Below, piece by piece: positions 51,264 to 63,420 of a DNA stretch of 64,000 nt. The stretch is from Seriola aureovittata. Taxonomy: Eukaryota > Chordata > Actinopteri > Carangiformes > Carangidae. The stretch covers positions 1 to 64,000 of the forward strand of contig NC_079386.1 of NCBI RefSeq assembly GCF_021018895.1. The letters run 5' to 3'. The notes beneath the pieces were generated by a model, which searched no databases, was not told the origin of the DNA, and saw only the letters and a list, made by a program, of their open reading frames with translations. The position numbers and the translations under genes are program-made. Numbering within the stretch: position 1 is the first letter of the stretch; each line of letters opens with the position of its first letter.

Positions 51264-53570
51264 CCGGTTTTGAAGAAGAAATTTAAGTCCGGCTATGTAC
51301 CTGCAAAAACCAGGAGAGAGAGCTCGTGCCATTGCTGCTGTGCAGGCGCACATGAAGCCCTCTTCCTCAAAGTTGGTGTTTGAGGTTCCAGTTGTGGAAC
51401 AGGAACAGGCAAATTTTTCAGCTAAGGATGGTATTGACTCTGGTTATGCTGCATTTGTGACAGTGCCTGTAAAGATTTTAAGGGATTTAGGGGGACTGGA
51501 TTAATTTATTGTTGAATCTATGTTACCTTTTTCTCAGAGACAGACACTGGTTCCTGTGTTGAGGTTCAGGGAATGGGTTTGACTGTTTTCTCAGTTTCCC
51601 AGCATAAACTGATCCTGTTTTCAGATCTGGTCCAAGATGATGTGGCCATGGGAGTCCGCCCTTCCTTGCCTATGGGGGGCGTACAGGTAATCCTAGGAAA
51701 TGACCTGGCTGGTGATAGAGTGTGGCCTGTTGTATCTGCACCTATGGATGCCCCAACATCTCAGGGAGAAGGTTTCGATTCTCCCAAAAATCCTCCTGTG
51801 GTACTATCCAACTGTGCAGTGACACGCGCTATGAGCCGTGGTGGTGGTAGTCCACGTGTTGACAGTTAAAATAAGACAGGAGAGTCTGTGTTTCCTGTGC
51901 CTGCTTTTCTTTTGCCTGTGTCTTGCAGTGATCTTGTGAAAGAGCAAAAAGCTGTCCCCACTCGTCTGGCACTGTACAGCCAGGTTTTACCAGAGGCCGA
52001 GGTGGAGAGTGCAATTTGTTGAAAGCCTATTTTGCTCACTCTTCGATGACAGGTTCGGGGACGTCGACTTCCTCTGTTGCTGTAGCAGCCCCAGTGGGTT
52101 ATTCACCCCCACCTTTTGATCAGGCGGCAGAAGTTGAGTGAGAGTTGTGTATGCCAGACGATGGGATGTTGAGAGGACGTCTCAAAAACTCTGAGTCTCT
52201 TGCCAATCTTGTTGGAATGTTGAGACATTTACCTGATTCAAATCGAACAGAGTTGGTGAATTTGGTTAAGAGTTACCCTTGCCTTTTCAGTGACATTCCA
52301 TCTCGTACTCATCTTATTGAGCATGATATTGAGGTGGGAGAGGCCCAGCCAGTCAGACAACGTTTTTATCGTATGTCTCAGACAAGCGTGAACAGTTGGA
52401 AGCGGAGGTCAGGTACATGTTAGAGAACAACATTGCTGAGCCTTGTGCATCCAGTTGGTCTTCCCCGTGCTTGCTAGTAAAAAAGGAAGATGGTACATTT
52501 AGACCTTGTACTGATCTTAGGAAGGTGAACCAAGTAACCAAGCCTGACTCTTTTCCACTCCCACGTATGGACGATTGCGTGGACCAGGTTGGCTTGGCAA
52601 AGTTTGTCAGTAAGTTTGACTTACTTAAAGGTTACTGGCAGGTTCCTTTGATGTCTCGAGCTAGGGAGATTGCAGCATTTCTTACACCCAGTGGTTGTAT
52701 TCCTACATGGTTATGCCATTTGGGTTACGTAGTGCCCCAGCTACCTTCCAGCGCCTAAGGAATAAGGTGGTGTCTGGATTGGTGGGCTGTGCTGTGTACT
52801 TGGATGATGTTGTGATTTATAGTGACTCCTGGGAAGATCACCTTCAGCGCATCCAGGCCCTGTTTGACCGGTTAGCCTGGGCATCGCTTACTATTAAAAA
52901 TGCATAATGTGAGTTTGCCAAGGCAACCATCACCTACCTAGGTAAGGTATTTGGCCTGGGGCAGGTGTGCCCAGTAAGGGCTAAGGTGTTAGCAATTGAT
53001 CAGTTTCCCACGCCAACGACCAGGAAGGAACTTTCTCAGTTCTTGGGGATGGTGGGTTACTACCGTGGATTCTGTAAAAATTTCTCCACAGTCGTTGCTC
53101 CGCTCACTTCCCTTAGAAGGTTAAATTCGAATGGTCTCTTCACTGTCAAGAAGCTTTCGACTCTGTGAAAGCGTTGTTGTGTTCTGCCCCTGTCTTAGCG
53201 GCTCCTCAGATGAACCAGCCCTTCTTGCTCTATGTGGATGCTAGTAAGGTGGGTGCTGGGGCTTTACTCATGCAGGCAAATGAAAAGGGTGTCGATTGTC
53301 CGGTGAGTTTCTTTTCTGAAAAGTTCAACTTGCATGAATTGAACTACTCTATTATCGAAAAGGAAGCATTAGCACTCATCTGGGCCTTGAAACATTTTGA
53401 AGTTTATGTTGAGGGTGGAATAAATCCGCCGGTGGTGTACACTGATCATAACCCTCTAACTTTCCTCCACTCTCTCCAAAACCCAAATCAGCGTCTTATG
53501 TGTTGGTGTCTGTTCCTCCAGCCCTTCCATTTAGACAGCTGCCATGTCAAGGGAGCTGAGTTTTTCTTCT
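51264..53570 (+). pseudogene. Gypsy protease, reverse transcriptase and RNase H
   Basis: Protease: the active-site motif near 51475 reads ILRDLGG, with Leu in place of Thr of DTG, then a stop. A later stretch reads VILGNDLAGDRVW. Reverse transcriptase: LIEHDIEVG near 52315, MLENNIAEP, LLKGYWQVP (about 52625) and YLDDV at 52797-52808, spread over shifted frames. The connection reads FLGMVGYYRGFC near 53040. RNase H (53165-53565) shows YVDASKVGAGALL, IEKEALALIWAL and YTDHNPLTFLHS. The protein ends where HIKG-like sequence should lead into integrase. Poly-T follows at about 53560. Confidence 0.86.
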
Positions 53571-54377
53571 TCAGTTCTCTTCCTTTTTCTGCACGAGAGG
53601 GATATGTCCTTTTTGATATCATGATACCATTACTAATACTACCGTTTTTCTCTTCACTGACATGATGTGCAGGTGGTATGGTTATGAACAAGTTTATACT
53701 CATTGCGTGACAGCCTAATGATACAAATAAAGACAGGTAATTTTAATTCTCCCCAAATACATTGAGGCTGAACTTGCAGCTTGGGGCCCCCTAGTGGCTG
53801 CATAGTCCGCATATTGTCACTAACTGTATCTGATCAGTTCTGTGAGTTTATCTGAGCCTGTTCACAGATGATAGCTGCTGCTGAGGGTCAGAAAATGAAA
53901 ACAATGTGCTCAAAGAGGCTAAGGGCTCTAGAGAACTGTGGGGAAGAGCCTTTCACACTATACAGTCATTGATCCATAATTACTATAAAAACATTTTACT
54001 GCACCTTTAACTTGTAGTATTTTTTTTACATTATGTAAGTAACCATCTGCATTTTAAAATAAAAAGCTCCATCTCATCACACTGACGTTGAGTTGCTGTG
54101 TGCAGTGTCTCTGAGGGCTTATGAGTGATCCTTTCTGACATCTCTATTACTGCGAATCTGTCTGGACAGAGAGGCATGGCCAGCAGAGTCTAGTCAGAAA
54201 CACCCCTCACCACTACTACCACCACCACCCCCAAGCTGAGATCGATAGTCATTTGGTCAGACCAATTCAACCTCAGTCAGCCTGCTGTGCTGTGCTTTAC
54301 TCCTGAGCATTAACATTTACATGTCAATTTTAGTTAGATTGGACTCACTGGAAGAGGTAATTGAAGAGAAGGCCAGT

Positions 54378-54419
<42 letters not shown>

Positions 54420-55019
54420 ATTTTCTGAAGTAGATAGTGAGACAGAACAGCTTCCTCTCCATACTAATGTGTTTGTACTGCTAATACCAATGAAGGCTCA
54501 GGGCTTTCTATATACTGATTTTCATAATAAAACCTGTCGTCTAATAAACAGAGGTAAAACTGGGCAAAATCTACAGACACATACCTGTTGATAACTGATA
54601 TTTTGTACCAATGCTTCATTGCATTTTGACCATTTTAATGCGAAGACTAAATCAATACATGAATTAAACTGGTATGCGTGTTTCCCTTTTATTACTACTC
54701 TTATCAGAGTATAAAAGCTTTGTACTTGTACAGGTCAAGTAGCATAAACAGGATAAAGAAGTAAAAGGTATTTGATATTTTTAGATATGTTATTTTCGGA
54801 AAAATATATTGACTGTAGGCATCAGTTATGCTTATTATATCATCTAACGGCCTGTTTGTTTCAAGCATACACCAGCCTTCACTCTCTCAGTTTGTTTGGC
54901 TCCCCATTGCCTTCCACGACAGCAGGGTGCTGGGATCCACATAAAATCATTCATACACAATCAGCATATAAACATATAACAAACAAACAAAAAAGCATTG
55001 ACTGACACCCTGTCAGTCT
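53571..55019. other. Intergenic spacer with microsatellite
   Basis: No gene recognised. A GT dinucleotide run lies at 54380-54415. Confidence 0.5.
54380..54415 (+). repeat. (GT)18 microsatellite
   Basis: Uninterrupted GT dinucleotides of about 36 bp. Confidence 0.95.
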
Positions 55020-55512
55020 AAACAAAATTACATAATTAAAAATCAAATACTCAACATATCAGACAACTTTAACAATACATGTAAAAAATGTAAACAGTAA
55101 TGCTATGCATTAAAACAAACAAACATCCTTGCAGATGGTTTCATAGGGCGATCTCTTTCATCAGTTTCTCTTAGAGTGATTTTTTAAAGTAAATATTTGC
55201 TTCTGATTTGCTTTATGTGTCGGTAGTGAGTTCCACTGGCTGGAGACTGGAGACTTGACCCTGATGACCCTGGCTGACCTGTCTAGTTTGATGATGGTTA
55301 CAGAACAATTAGTACAGACAGGTCAATAACACAAAGTCTGGTTTTCTGTCTATGATAGCATTACGGATAAATGTCAGAAGGCTGGACGTTAATTTCGCCA
55401 GTCAACTTTAACAGACTGCGGTGCATCTTAATGACATTAGTTTGAAACAAGCAGATGAGAGCTAGTCTTGCAGCCCTATTTTCTGGAGTATTTTGATATC
55501 TTTTTTTACTGT
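55020..55512 (-). pseudogene. Older LINE, 3' part (right side of a nested insertion)
   Basis: Minus-strand reading just after the young LINE's tail gives NRAARLALI and NVIKMHRSLLKL, the end of a reverse-transcriptase C-terminus. Sequence corresponding to the upstream half lies at 59185-59645, on the other side of the young LINE. Non-coding LINE-tail sequence follows towards 55020. Frames are broken. The lower limit is approximate. Confidence 0.6.
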
Positions 55513-58500
55513 GCTTAGTTTAGTTAGTTTATTTCGAACATGTGCGAGTAACACACAAAGTAAACTGAAAAACAAACAAATCCAATAACAATAATCAAAA
55601 CAAAAATAATAATGTTAACCCAACATGTCCGAAAAGGAGTAGGATGAAGCATATGCTTATTTAAACCTACCCCTTCTCCACAACTCAATTATCAGTCTTT
55701 CTTCCCAAACATATATATTTACATAAAGTAGAAGAAAATAAATAGATTAAATAAACAAATACATAAATCATTTATCATTTATGAAAACACCCGATTATTA
55801 AAGCCCTTCTTCCTCCCTGTACCTCGTGAAAACCATGTGTTTGTACCACTTTTTAAACTGGATCATGCTCGGACATTGCCTGAGCTCCACACCCAGTCTG
55901 TTCCACAGCCTCACTCCACAAACTGACAGACAAAAACTTTTTAATGTTGTACGTGCCCGCTGATGTTTTAAGTTGAACTCACCCCTCAGATTATAACCCC
56001 CAACTCTGTGAAAAAACAATTTTTGAATATTTCCAGGAAGTAGATTGTTTATTGCTTTGTACATAATTTGTGCTGTTTGGAAATTAACCAGGTCAGTGAA
56101 TTTTAATGTTTTTGATTTTAAGAATAGTGAATTTGTGTGATCTCTATAACCAGTATTATGAATTATTCTTATGGCTCTTTTCCGCAGTATGGATAGAGAT
56201 TGTATTGTACATTTATAAGTATTACCCCAAACCTCTGCACAGTATTGTAAATATGGTAAAATCAGTGAACAGTAGAGAATGTGGAGTGATTTGTGGTCCA
56301 GAATGTGTTTTGCTTTGCTCAGAACTGAAATGCTTCTTGACAGTTTGCTTTGTACATATTTTATATGCGACTTCCAGTTTATTTTATCATCAATTGTTAC
56401 CCCAAGAAACTTGTTTTCATATACTCTTTCAACGTCCACCCCATCTATTTGTAACTGTACTAGTGTATTCTTATTGCAATTACCGAATAACATGAATTTA
56501 GTTTTACTTAAGTTTAACGATAATTTGTTTCTGTCAAACCACATTTTCAGTTTGCACATTTCAGTGGTGATCCTCCCCAGTAGTTAATGTAAATCCCCCC
56601 CACAACAAAAAATACTAGTGTCATCTGCAAATAACACTAATTTTAGTGTTCTTGAAACTTTGCATATGTCGTTTATGTAAAGTATAAATAATATTGGACC
56701 TAATACTGACCCCTGTGGGACGCCACAAGCAATATCCAAGCATGACGATGAATGTTCCCCCAACTTCACAAATTGTTTTCTGTTACTTAAATAACTTCTC
56801 ACCCAGTGCAATACTAACCCCCTAATCCCGTACCGTTCAAGTTTATTGAATAATATGTTATGATTAATTGTATCAAAAGCTTTTTTGAGATCTATGAATA
56901 CTCCAACTGAATGCAGTTTGTGATCTATAGCGTTTGTGATCTCCTCAATTGATTCTGTTAATGCCAGTGATGTTGAGCTGTTTGCTCTAAATCCGTATTG
57001 ACTGTCAGAAAGTAATTTATGTTTGTTTATGAATTTGTCCAATCTGTTATTGAATAGTTTTTCTAGAATTTTGGAGAATTGAGGAAGTAAAGAAACTGGC
57101 CTGTAATTTGTGAAGTGGTGTCTATCCCCAGTTTTATACAGTGGCACAACTTTAGCTATTTTCATGTTGTTAGGAAATTTTCCGGTTTGGAATGATAAGT
57201 TACAGATGTATGTAAGTGGTTCAGAAATCCCCTCAATGACCTTTTTTACAACTTTCATATCAATTTCATTCAGATCAGTAGATGTTCTGTATTTACATTT
57301 ATTTACTATATCTATTATTTCTTTTTCTTCCACTGCTGTAAGGAACATTTAACTGGGATTTCTCACTATGAGGTTATCATTCCAATCCTCAGATAACAAT
57401 GGATCTGGAATTTTTCTTGCCAGGTTTGGTCCAACATTTACAAAAAAATGATTAAAGCTATTGACCACATCATCCATATTGTCCTTTTTAATATTATTAT
57501 CGATAAAATATTGAGGGTAGCTCTGTTGTTTAGGACTATTTTTAATAATACTATTTAATATGTCCCATATTCCTTTAATATTGCTCTTGTTATAATATAA
57601 TATTTTAGTATAGTATTCTCTCCTACATACCCTTATAATATTAGTTAACTTATTTTTATAGTTTTTATATTTCTTTTCTGCCTCTTTAGTCCTTAGTTTT
57701 ATGAATTCTCTATATAGTGTATTTTTCTTTTTACAGGCATTTTGTAATCCTTTCGTGAACCATGGACGATCTTTATATTTTTGTTTTTTGTAGTATCGTT
57801 TTATTGGACAATTTTTATCATATAATGCTGTGAATATTCTTAAAAATGTTTCATATGCACTATCAATATCACTTTCATTATATACCTTTTCCCAATTTTG
57901 TGCCAGTAAATCATTCTTAAGTATAGTCATAGTTTCCTCTGTCCTCACACGTCTGTATTTTAGTTTTTCTTCTGGCTGATTTCTCTGGCAGTTGCTGTCA
58001 TAAACTGTAAACACTGGTAGGTGGTCACTGATGTCATTAATTAATAGTCCGCTCATTGTATTATTTTCAATATCATTGGTAAATATGTTATCGATTAAAG
58101 TGGCACAATGGGATGTGATTGTACTAGGTCTGGTGATTTTTGGATATAAACTCATGCTGTACATTGTATTGATAAATTCGTCGGTCATTTTGTGCCTATT
58201 TGAACTGAGCAAATCAATATTGAAGTCACCACAAATGAAAACAACTTTTTGATTAGTTTTTGAAAACATTTCCCCTATCCAGTCCTTGAATGCTTCAATA
58301 TTAGAGCCCGGTGCTCTGTATATACAGCTGATTATTACATTTTTGTTTTTTTCTTCACATATTTCAATTGTTATACATTCTAATAAGTTATCAATGACAG
58401 TTGTCATATTTTCTACTACTCTATAATTCAAGTTATTATCCACATACATAGCCACTCCTCCTCCACTCTTGATCTTTCTGTTTACACAGTTAAATTCATA

Positions 58501-59190
58501 TCCTTCCAATTCAAAGTCCATTCCTTTATCCGCATTGATCCACGTTTCTGATATCGCAATTATTTTAAATGTTTTAACTTGACCTAAATATTCCTTGATG
58601 TTATTGAAGTTTGCATATAGACTTCTGCTATTGAAATGAATTATAGACAGTTTGCTGTCCGTTTTAATAGTCTGATTGTACTGTTCAGCTGTGTAATAGC
58701 AGCAGTTGTCGTTAATGTTAGAGAAGAAGTTATTGTCCGGGTCTATATCGTGCTCCAAGTCCAGTAAATTATGGTCAGTGTATTGAAATGTTCTCAGTTC
58801 CAGCTTTTCATGATCAGCGATCCTTTGAATTATATCCCTGTTATCTCCACTTGTAGATGAATGAGTTCTTTCAGACGGTATCATGGTGATGTGTTGTGTA
58901 TAAGTCATCATACCTTAGTCCAGATTGTGATAATTATGCGTGTTTGTCCATTTCCTCCATGTTCCTGATGACCAGCACTTTGGCTTGCTCTGGTGTCCCG
59001 TTTAGTTTAATGAATACTTTACAGTTTGATGTCCATGTGTGTTGAATTTTTCCCTGTTTTTTCATGAGGCGTGCTTTTCTGGCAATATCGGCGATTCGTT
59101 TGGTCAGATGCTCATTGATAAATACGTTTGATCCTTTCAGTTTCCTTCCTTGTTTTAACAGTGCGGCTTTGTGCTTTGCTTGACCACACA
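55513..59190 (-). mobile_element. Young CR1/L2/jockey-group LINE, 5'-truncated in ORF1
   Basis: Minus strand: ORF1 C-terminal part (59191-58934), ORF2 (58911-55798), then a 3' UTR ending in CATGTTCGAAATAAACT near 55530. It begins abruptly inside ORF1 at about 59190, as expected for incomplete target-primed reverse transcription. ORF2 has no frameshift over 3.1 kb, the youngest-looking LINE in the window. The flanks are both older LINE sequence. Confidence 0.85.
55798..58911 (-). pseudogene. LINE ORF2: APE endonuclease and reverse transcriptase, two stops
   Basis: 1,038 codons in one frame from ATG at 58911. Residues about 85-300 are an apurinic-type endonuclease: SIIHFNSRSLYANF, ISETWIN (catalytic Glu), CIYRAPGS, ICGDFNID and ISDHLPVF. 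The reverse transcriptase follows: NYRPVSLLPQFSKILEK, SQYGFRANSSTSLALTE, GVFIDLKKAFDTINH, GVPQGSVLGPILF and the FADD box (LVLFADDTSIF). The post-RT domain has NLSKTKFMLFG, LGVTIDDKINW, YLQYCAEVWG and RAIRIIHNTG. Only two defects are visible, TAA at 57349-57351 and TAA at 56584-56586. The second lies directly after the catalytic box. The enzyme nicks DNA and primes cDNA from the nick. Confidence 0.93.
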
Positions 59191-59191
59191 A
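58934..59191 (-). pseudogene. LINE ORF1 C-terminal fragment
   Basis: Reads KLKGSNVFINEHLTKRIADIA, KKQGKIQHTWTSNCKVFIK and AKVLVIRNMEEMDKHA up to its stop, 22 bp before the ORF2 start. This is the conserved C-terminal module of ORF1 nucleic-acid-binding proteins in fish LINEs of this group. The N-terminus is missing because of 5' truncation. Confidence 0.78.
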
Positions 59192-59645
59192 CCGTGCAGT
59201 ACCCTAGATGTGAGAGAACATGTGCCACCTGATTCCTAACTAATGGTGTTACGCAGAGGGAGCATTTATGCATAATAACGATACCCTTCCCCATTTTTAC
59301 AATACTTGCATTAATATGGTCTGACCATGTTAAGCAGTCATCAATTATGACATGAAGTAATTTCATTTTCCTAACTTGCTGCATTGGTGCCCCCCCTATG
59401 GATAGATCTAGTTGGGGTCACTAGCTAGTATTTTTCTTGTGCCAAAGACAATTCACTTTGTTTTGGCTACATTCTAAATCAGATTATTTTCATCTACCCA
59501 ATCAGACACAGAGTTCAGTTCAGTGCTTAATGCTTCATTTAGTTCATCAGTGGTAGACGCAGCACAAAACAGGGCTGCGTCATTTGCATACTTTATTTTT
59601 GCTTGTTCTAATACATATGGCAAGTGGTTTGTGAAAATAGGAAAT
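59185..59645 (-). pseudogene. Older LINE reverse transcriptase, middle part
   Basis: Minus-strand frames read HLPYVLEQAKIKYANDAALF, where YAND replaces the YADD catalytic box. They continue with DWVDENNLI, then in a shifted frame KLLHVIIDDCLTWSDHI and HLGYCTVVWS. The text stops at the boundary with the young LINE and resumes at 55512. The upstream side is joined to a Gypsy gag fragment near 59645. Confidence 0.75.
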
Positions 59646-59849
59646 AAGAGAAACAACTGATGTGTCAGCCAGGATGGTCGACCCAGGAATTGAGTCAGGA
59701 GCAGATGAGACGTCAATTGGTACCCCCGACGCTGGAACAGCTGATGAGTCAGCCAGGGTCGTTAGCAAAGGCTCGAGGTCACAGGAGAGTTGAGGCTTGT
59801 GGAGCAATCTCAAAAAAGCCATGAAGTTGGCATAGGCTGCTGGGTCCAT
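59646..59849 (-). pseudogene. Gypsy gag start fragment
   Basis: Starts MDPAAYANFMAFLRLLH at 59849, 19 bp downstream of an LTR end, the usual beginning of a fish Gypsy gag. It continues about 65 codons with Ser/Pro-rich sequence and then fuses to older LINE sequence near 59645. Confidence 0.68.
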
Positions 59850-59867
59850 TTCTTACTCAGTTCATTC

Positions 59868-60266
59868 TGTCACAGTTTGTGGTAAGGCTGGACCCAAATG
59901 CAGCCAACATATGGGGATGAGTGCAAAAATGTTTATTAACAGAAGACAAAAACTGGTGAAAAACCAAAACACGAGGAACCACAGTGGATAAAGATAACAC
60001 AAGGAATTTCAACAGATACCAGAGGGGAGAATAACAGACGAACAGACACACAAAGGGGAGCACAGAGACTGAATAGACACAAAGGAGGCAAGGGTGATTG
60101 AACACAGGTGAAACCCATTCAGGCAGGGTAGACAATCACCAAACAGGGAAACAGGACAAAGACAGGAAGTACGAACATCAAGAGACACACAAGGAAACTG
60201 ACTACAAAACAAAACAGGAAATAACAAAATCAAAACATAAATTGTCCATCGTGGACATTTATGACA
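59868..60266 (-). mobile_element. Gypsy LTR, minus orientation, 399 bp
   Basis: The minus strand begins TGTCATAAATGTCC and ends ACTGTGACA, with an AATAAA signal (plus-strand TTTATT near 59933). Leader and gag start follow directly. The other LTR and most of the internal region are absent. Confidence 0.75.
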
Positions 60267-60289
60267 GAGAGCTCTGCATTGGTATCATG

Positions 60290-60720
60290 CATTGGTATCA
60301 TGCAATCACATTTTTCTACCTTAAAATAGTTTTCTATTTCTTGAGACTTTGTGATATAAACACCCTCATGATCAACAAAAGTGGTGTGCATATTTGATTT
60401 CCTTCTCATAATTTTATTCAGTGTCTTCCATATTTTATTGTTATCATTTGTTGCGTTTTATGTTTTTTTATGTTATGTGTTTTTATGTTTATAATATTTT
60501 CTTTTTGTATTCTTACTCACTTTGGTGACCTTATTCCTTATTATATTTCCCTATTGTTTAAACAACCTGATTGATTTGCAACCTTCCTAGCATCATCACG
60601 CTGAGTCATCAAAGCCTCCAACTCATCATTTAACCATGGGGCATTGTTATGTTCCTTCTGTGCCAGTTCGTCTCGTTCTTTCATGACAGCGTTCCATAAT
60701 TTTTCCTTGTGAGTTTCTTA
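60290..60720 (-). pseudogene. Older LINE, linker between endonuclease and RT
   Basis: Minus strand reads RDELAQKEHNNAPWLNDELEAL near 60690-60620 and NDNNKIWKTLNKIMRRKSN near 60450-60390. These are the segments normally found between the endonuclease and the reverse transcriptase of jockey-group LINEs. Stops separate them. In order and strand it lies upstream of the RT piece at 59185-59645, from which it is separated by the Gypsy fragment. Confidence 0.65.
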
Positions 60721-62319
60721 GAGCCAATAGTTTCCTGACCTGTTTTTGCCTTTTGACCTTGCCTTTTGCCTGCTGATTTGGATACTGTTGCGCTTCTTAC
60801 CGATCACCTGTGTAACAACCTCATTCTGATTAAAAGGACTGACCTTTTAACTGAGTCTGTGTTTGTGATTGAGTCCAAGCCTGTGGCTTAGCATTGACAC
60901 GGAGTGTGATCCTATATCCCATTTTGGGTGTTTTAATATTCCTTTTAATGGCAACCAAGTTGATCACTGCAACTTATGTAATCCATGCAGGTTGATGACT
61001 TTGCACCAGCCTTATTTGTAAACATTGTGGTTGGTTGGTTCACAACTTGGTTTAGATTGCAAGTATATGCTACAGAGTGGAGCTTTTCTCTCAGATGGCA
61101 ATTTGTGGAGAGTTAATCGATGTTCAAATAACCCAATATAAACAATTCTTTGTTTTCATCAGATATTTTATCAATAAGATCATACTACCCAATTAAGTAT
61201 TTTATATTAGCATTCGGAGGCCTGTAACAGCAACGATTAACATTGGCTTCAAGTGTGGCATGCAATTCTGCACCAAAATAGCTTCTATATCACTCAACAA
61301 AAAATCCTTACGGTCATTTGCTGGTATTTGACTCTTTTCTGATGCCATTTCCTTCAAAGAAGATAGCAACCACAGCTATTAATAATTATAATTACACTGA
61401 GCCCATCTGCTTCAGAGACAGAGACGTTCAGAGGTGTGTCAGTCAGTTGGCTTGGTTCCACCCTGGCCTCGTACAATAATGAGGTGTTTTTATCTTCTTG
61501 AAGTGCGGTTCTCCAATACACAATGACCCCCTGCCACAAATACCGTGCATGAAATGCAATTATTGTACAGCAGGAGAATACAAGGTGGTTTTCATCCCTT
61601 CACTGTTCTTAATTAACTTATCCACTTTACAAAAGAATTCTGGCCCATAGGGAAAATTCTAAATTGGCTGAGGGAGGCTTGCCTCCTCTTGAGATGTGAT
61701 AATCCAAATAAACATCTCTCACCAGGATAACTCAGAATAACTCTGCGTTTTTTGTGCTCTGCAGTGGAGAAAAGAGCAAGTAGGGGAGCTTTGTTCATGT
61801 GTTTTAGCAGAGGAGGGGTACGCTTTAGGCAGAGTTTCTGTCATTTGGGGATCCAGCTAAGCCCTGATTGATAAAACTGGGCCTGTGTTGTGAGAAGTGT
61901 GTCACACTCCCCAGACAGGTCTGCTAATAACATTAGCAGAGAGGAAGGAAACGTTTGACTCTATCTTTCGAGCACAGGATGTCACTCGCACATTTGATAT
62001 CTCTTCAGAGGCAACAAAGCAAACACTCATAACACTGAAACCATATGGCATGTATAAATAAGTTATCTGGTGGAGAGAGAGGAGTGTTTTCTCTGGGCTA
62101 CATTCAGCTAACAGCTTTGTGTTTGTGGTTTTGAACTGGCAACTCAATGATGAGACGGTGCTGACAGATTACACCCAGTGTTCGGATGTTTTCCATCTGC
62201 TGTCAACAGCGGCTCAGAAACACTGTGCTTGTAAACAACCTTGTTATCTTGACTATTATGATTCACTGATACCGGTACAATATATGAGTTTGCCTGTATG
62301 GGCCCAATACTATTGTTTT
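60721..62319. other. Intergenic spacer
   Basis: 60725-60905 has the look of an LTR end (a CTGTGTTTGTGATTGAGTCC phrase), but no boundaries were found. No gene is recognised in the rest. Confidence 0.45.
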
Positions 62320-62480
62320 ATTAAAGGGAAAGTTCAACATTTTGGGAGCTGTGCTTTATTTCTCAAGAATACAGAGCTGGAGTCAGGCTGTAGCTAGCCT
62401 AGCTTAGCATAAAGACTGGAAACAGGGGGAAACAGCTGGCCTGGCTCTGTCCAAAGTTCAACAATACACCCACAAGCAGC
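62320..62480 (+). repeat. Common fish interspersed repeat
   Basis: Contains AAAGGGAAAGTTCAACATTTTGGGA, then AGCTAGCCTAGCTTAGCATAAAGACTGGAAAC and CTGGCTCTGTCCAAAG, phrases I recognise from a non-autonomous repeat found across many fish genomes. The family was not assigned. Confidence 0.6.
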
Positions 62481-62714
62481 AAATACCCTGAGTACTTTAA
62501 TTTGCACATTCAAATTTTTTATGAAACCAGAGCAGTTTTATGTAATACCATTCTGCAAACTAAACCTAGATTATCTTATTAACCTGAATGAGTGGGTGGT
62601 TGCAGCCTGCCTCGGTACACAGGGTCTGTAGGAAGGCTGGCGAAAAATTAGATTATGATCTGATCTGCCATGCGGTCGTAGAGCTGAAGCAGTGTTAGCC
62701 TCCTTGGCGTTTGC

Positions 62715-63420
62715 ATACAGTAGATCACAGGGGACTGTTCTGGCTCTGTTCTTGTTCACCCTGTATATGGTGGACTTTAATACAGCCACATCCATGAAAT
62801 TCTCAGATGACACAGCAATGTTGATGTGTATCAGGAGGAACAGGCAGGAAGAGGAGTACATGGCGATGGCCTTCAGTGAATGGAGCAACAAGAACTGCCT
62901 CCTTCTGAACACCTCCAAAACCAAGCAGATGGTCATCAACTTTCGGAGGTCTAGGCCCACCCTTCAGCAAGTCAACATTCAAGGGAAGGACATTGAGGTG
63001 GTGCACCCCAGAACTGGCTCTTTTTCCTCAGGAGGCTCAGGTCCTTTGATGTCTGCAGTGAAATGCTGCACGTTTTATCAGTCACGTTTTAAAAGTAGTA
63101 GTAAGGCCATTGGTGGCCAATGAACTTTTTTATACTACAGTCTGCTGGGGCAGCAGCATGTCAGACATGAACACAAGGACACTGGACAAGCTGGTCAAAA
63201 AATCTGGGTCTGTGCTTAGCAGGAATCTGGACTCACTCAGGACTGTTGTTGAGAGACACATGCAATGTAAGATGGAGGCCATCTTGGACAATAAAAACCA
63301 TCCTCTCCACAACATCCTGGCAAGACAGACAAGCAGCTACAGCTGCAGCCAACATCTCGTCACTGCACTGCAGAACAGAGACGTGTAGGAAATCCTTTGT
63401 CCCTACTGCCATCCCGGTAG
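62715..63420 (+). pseudogene. LINE reverse transcriptase fragment (L2/jockey-group)
   Basis: Reads GTVLALFLFTLYMVDF, FSDDTAML (the SDD form of the catalytic box), EWSNKNCLLLNTSKTKQMVINFRRSRP, then a deletion near 63015 and shifted frames with FYTTVCWGSS, LDKLVKKSGSVL and ILDNKNHPLHN. The segment between the palm and the C-terminus is shortened. Its C-terminal motif matches the LINE tail at 30890-31285, so both are the same group. Confidence 0.8.

Larger units (their letters stand above)
47937..53570 (+). mobile_element. 3'-truncated Ty3/Gypsy retrotransposon
   Basis: 5' LTR, tRNA-Pro primer site, gag (48999-51263), protease, reverse transcriptase and RNase H in Gypsy order. The element stops inside the RNase H/connection region near 53570. 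Integrase and the 3' LTR are missing. Many frameshifts and stops show it is dead. A Harbinger derivative lies within gag. Confidence 0.85.

Noticed and set aside
54361..54591. Open frame through the GT microsatellite
   Set aside because: The Cys-Val repeat is produced by the dinucleotide run.
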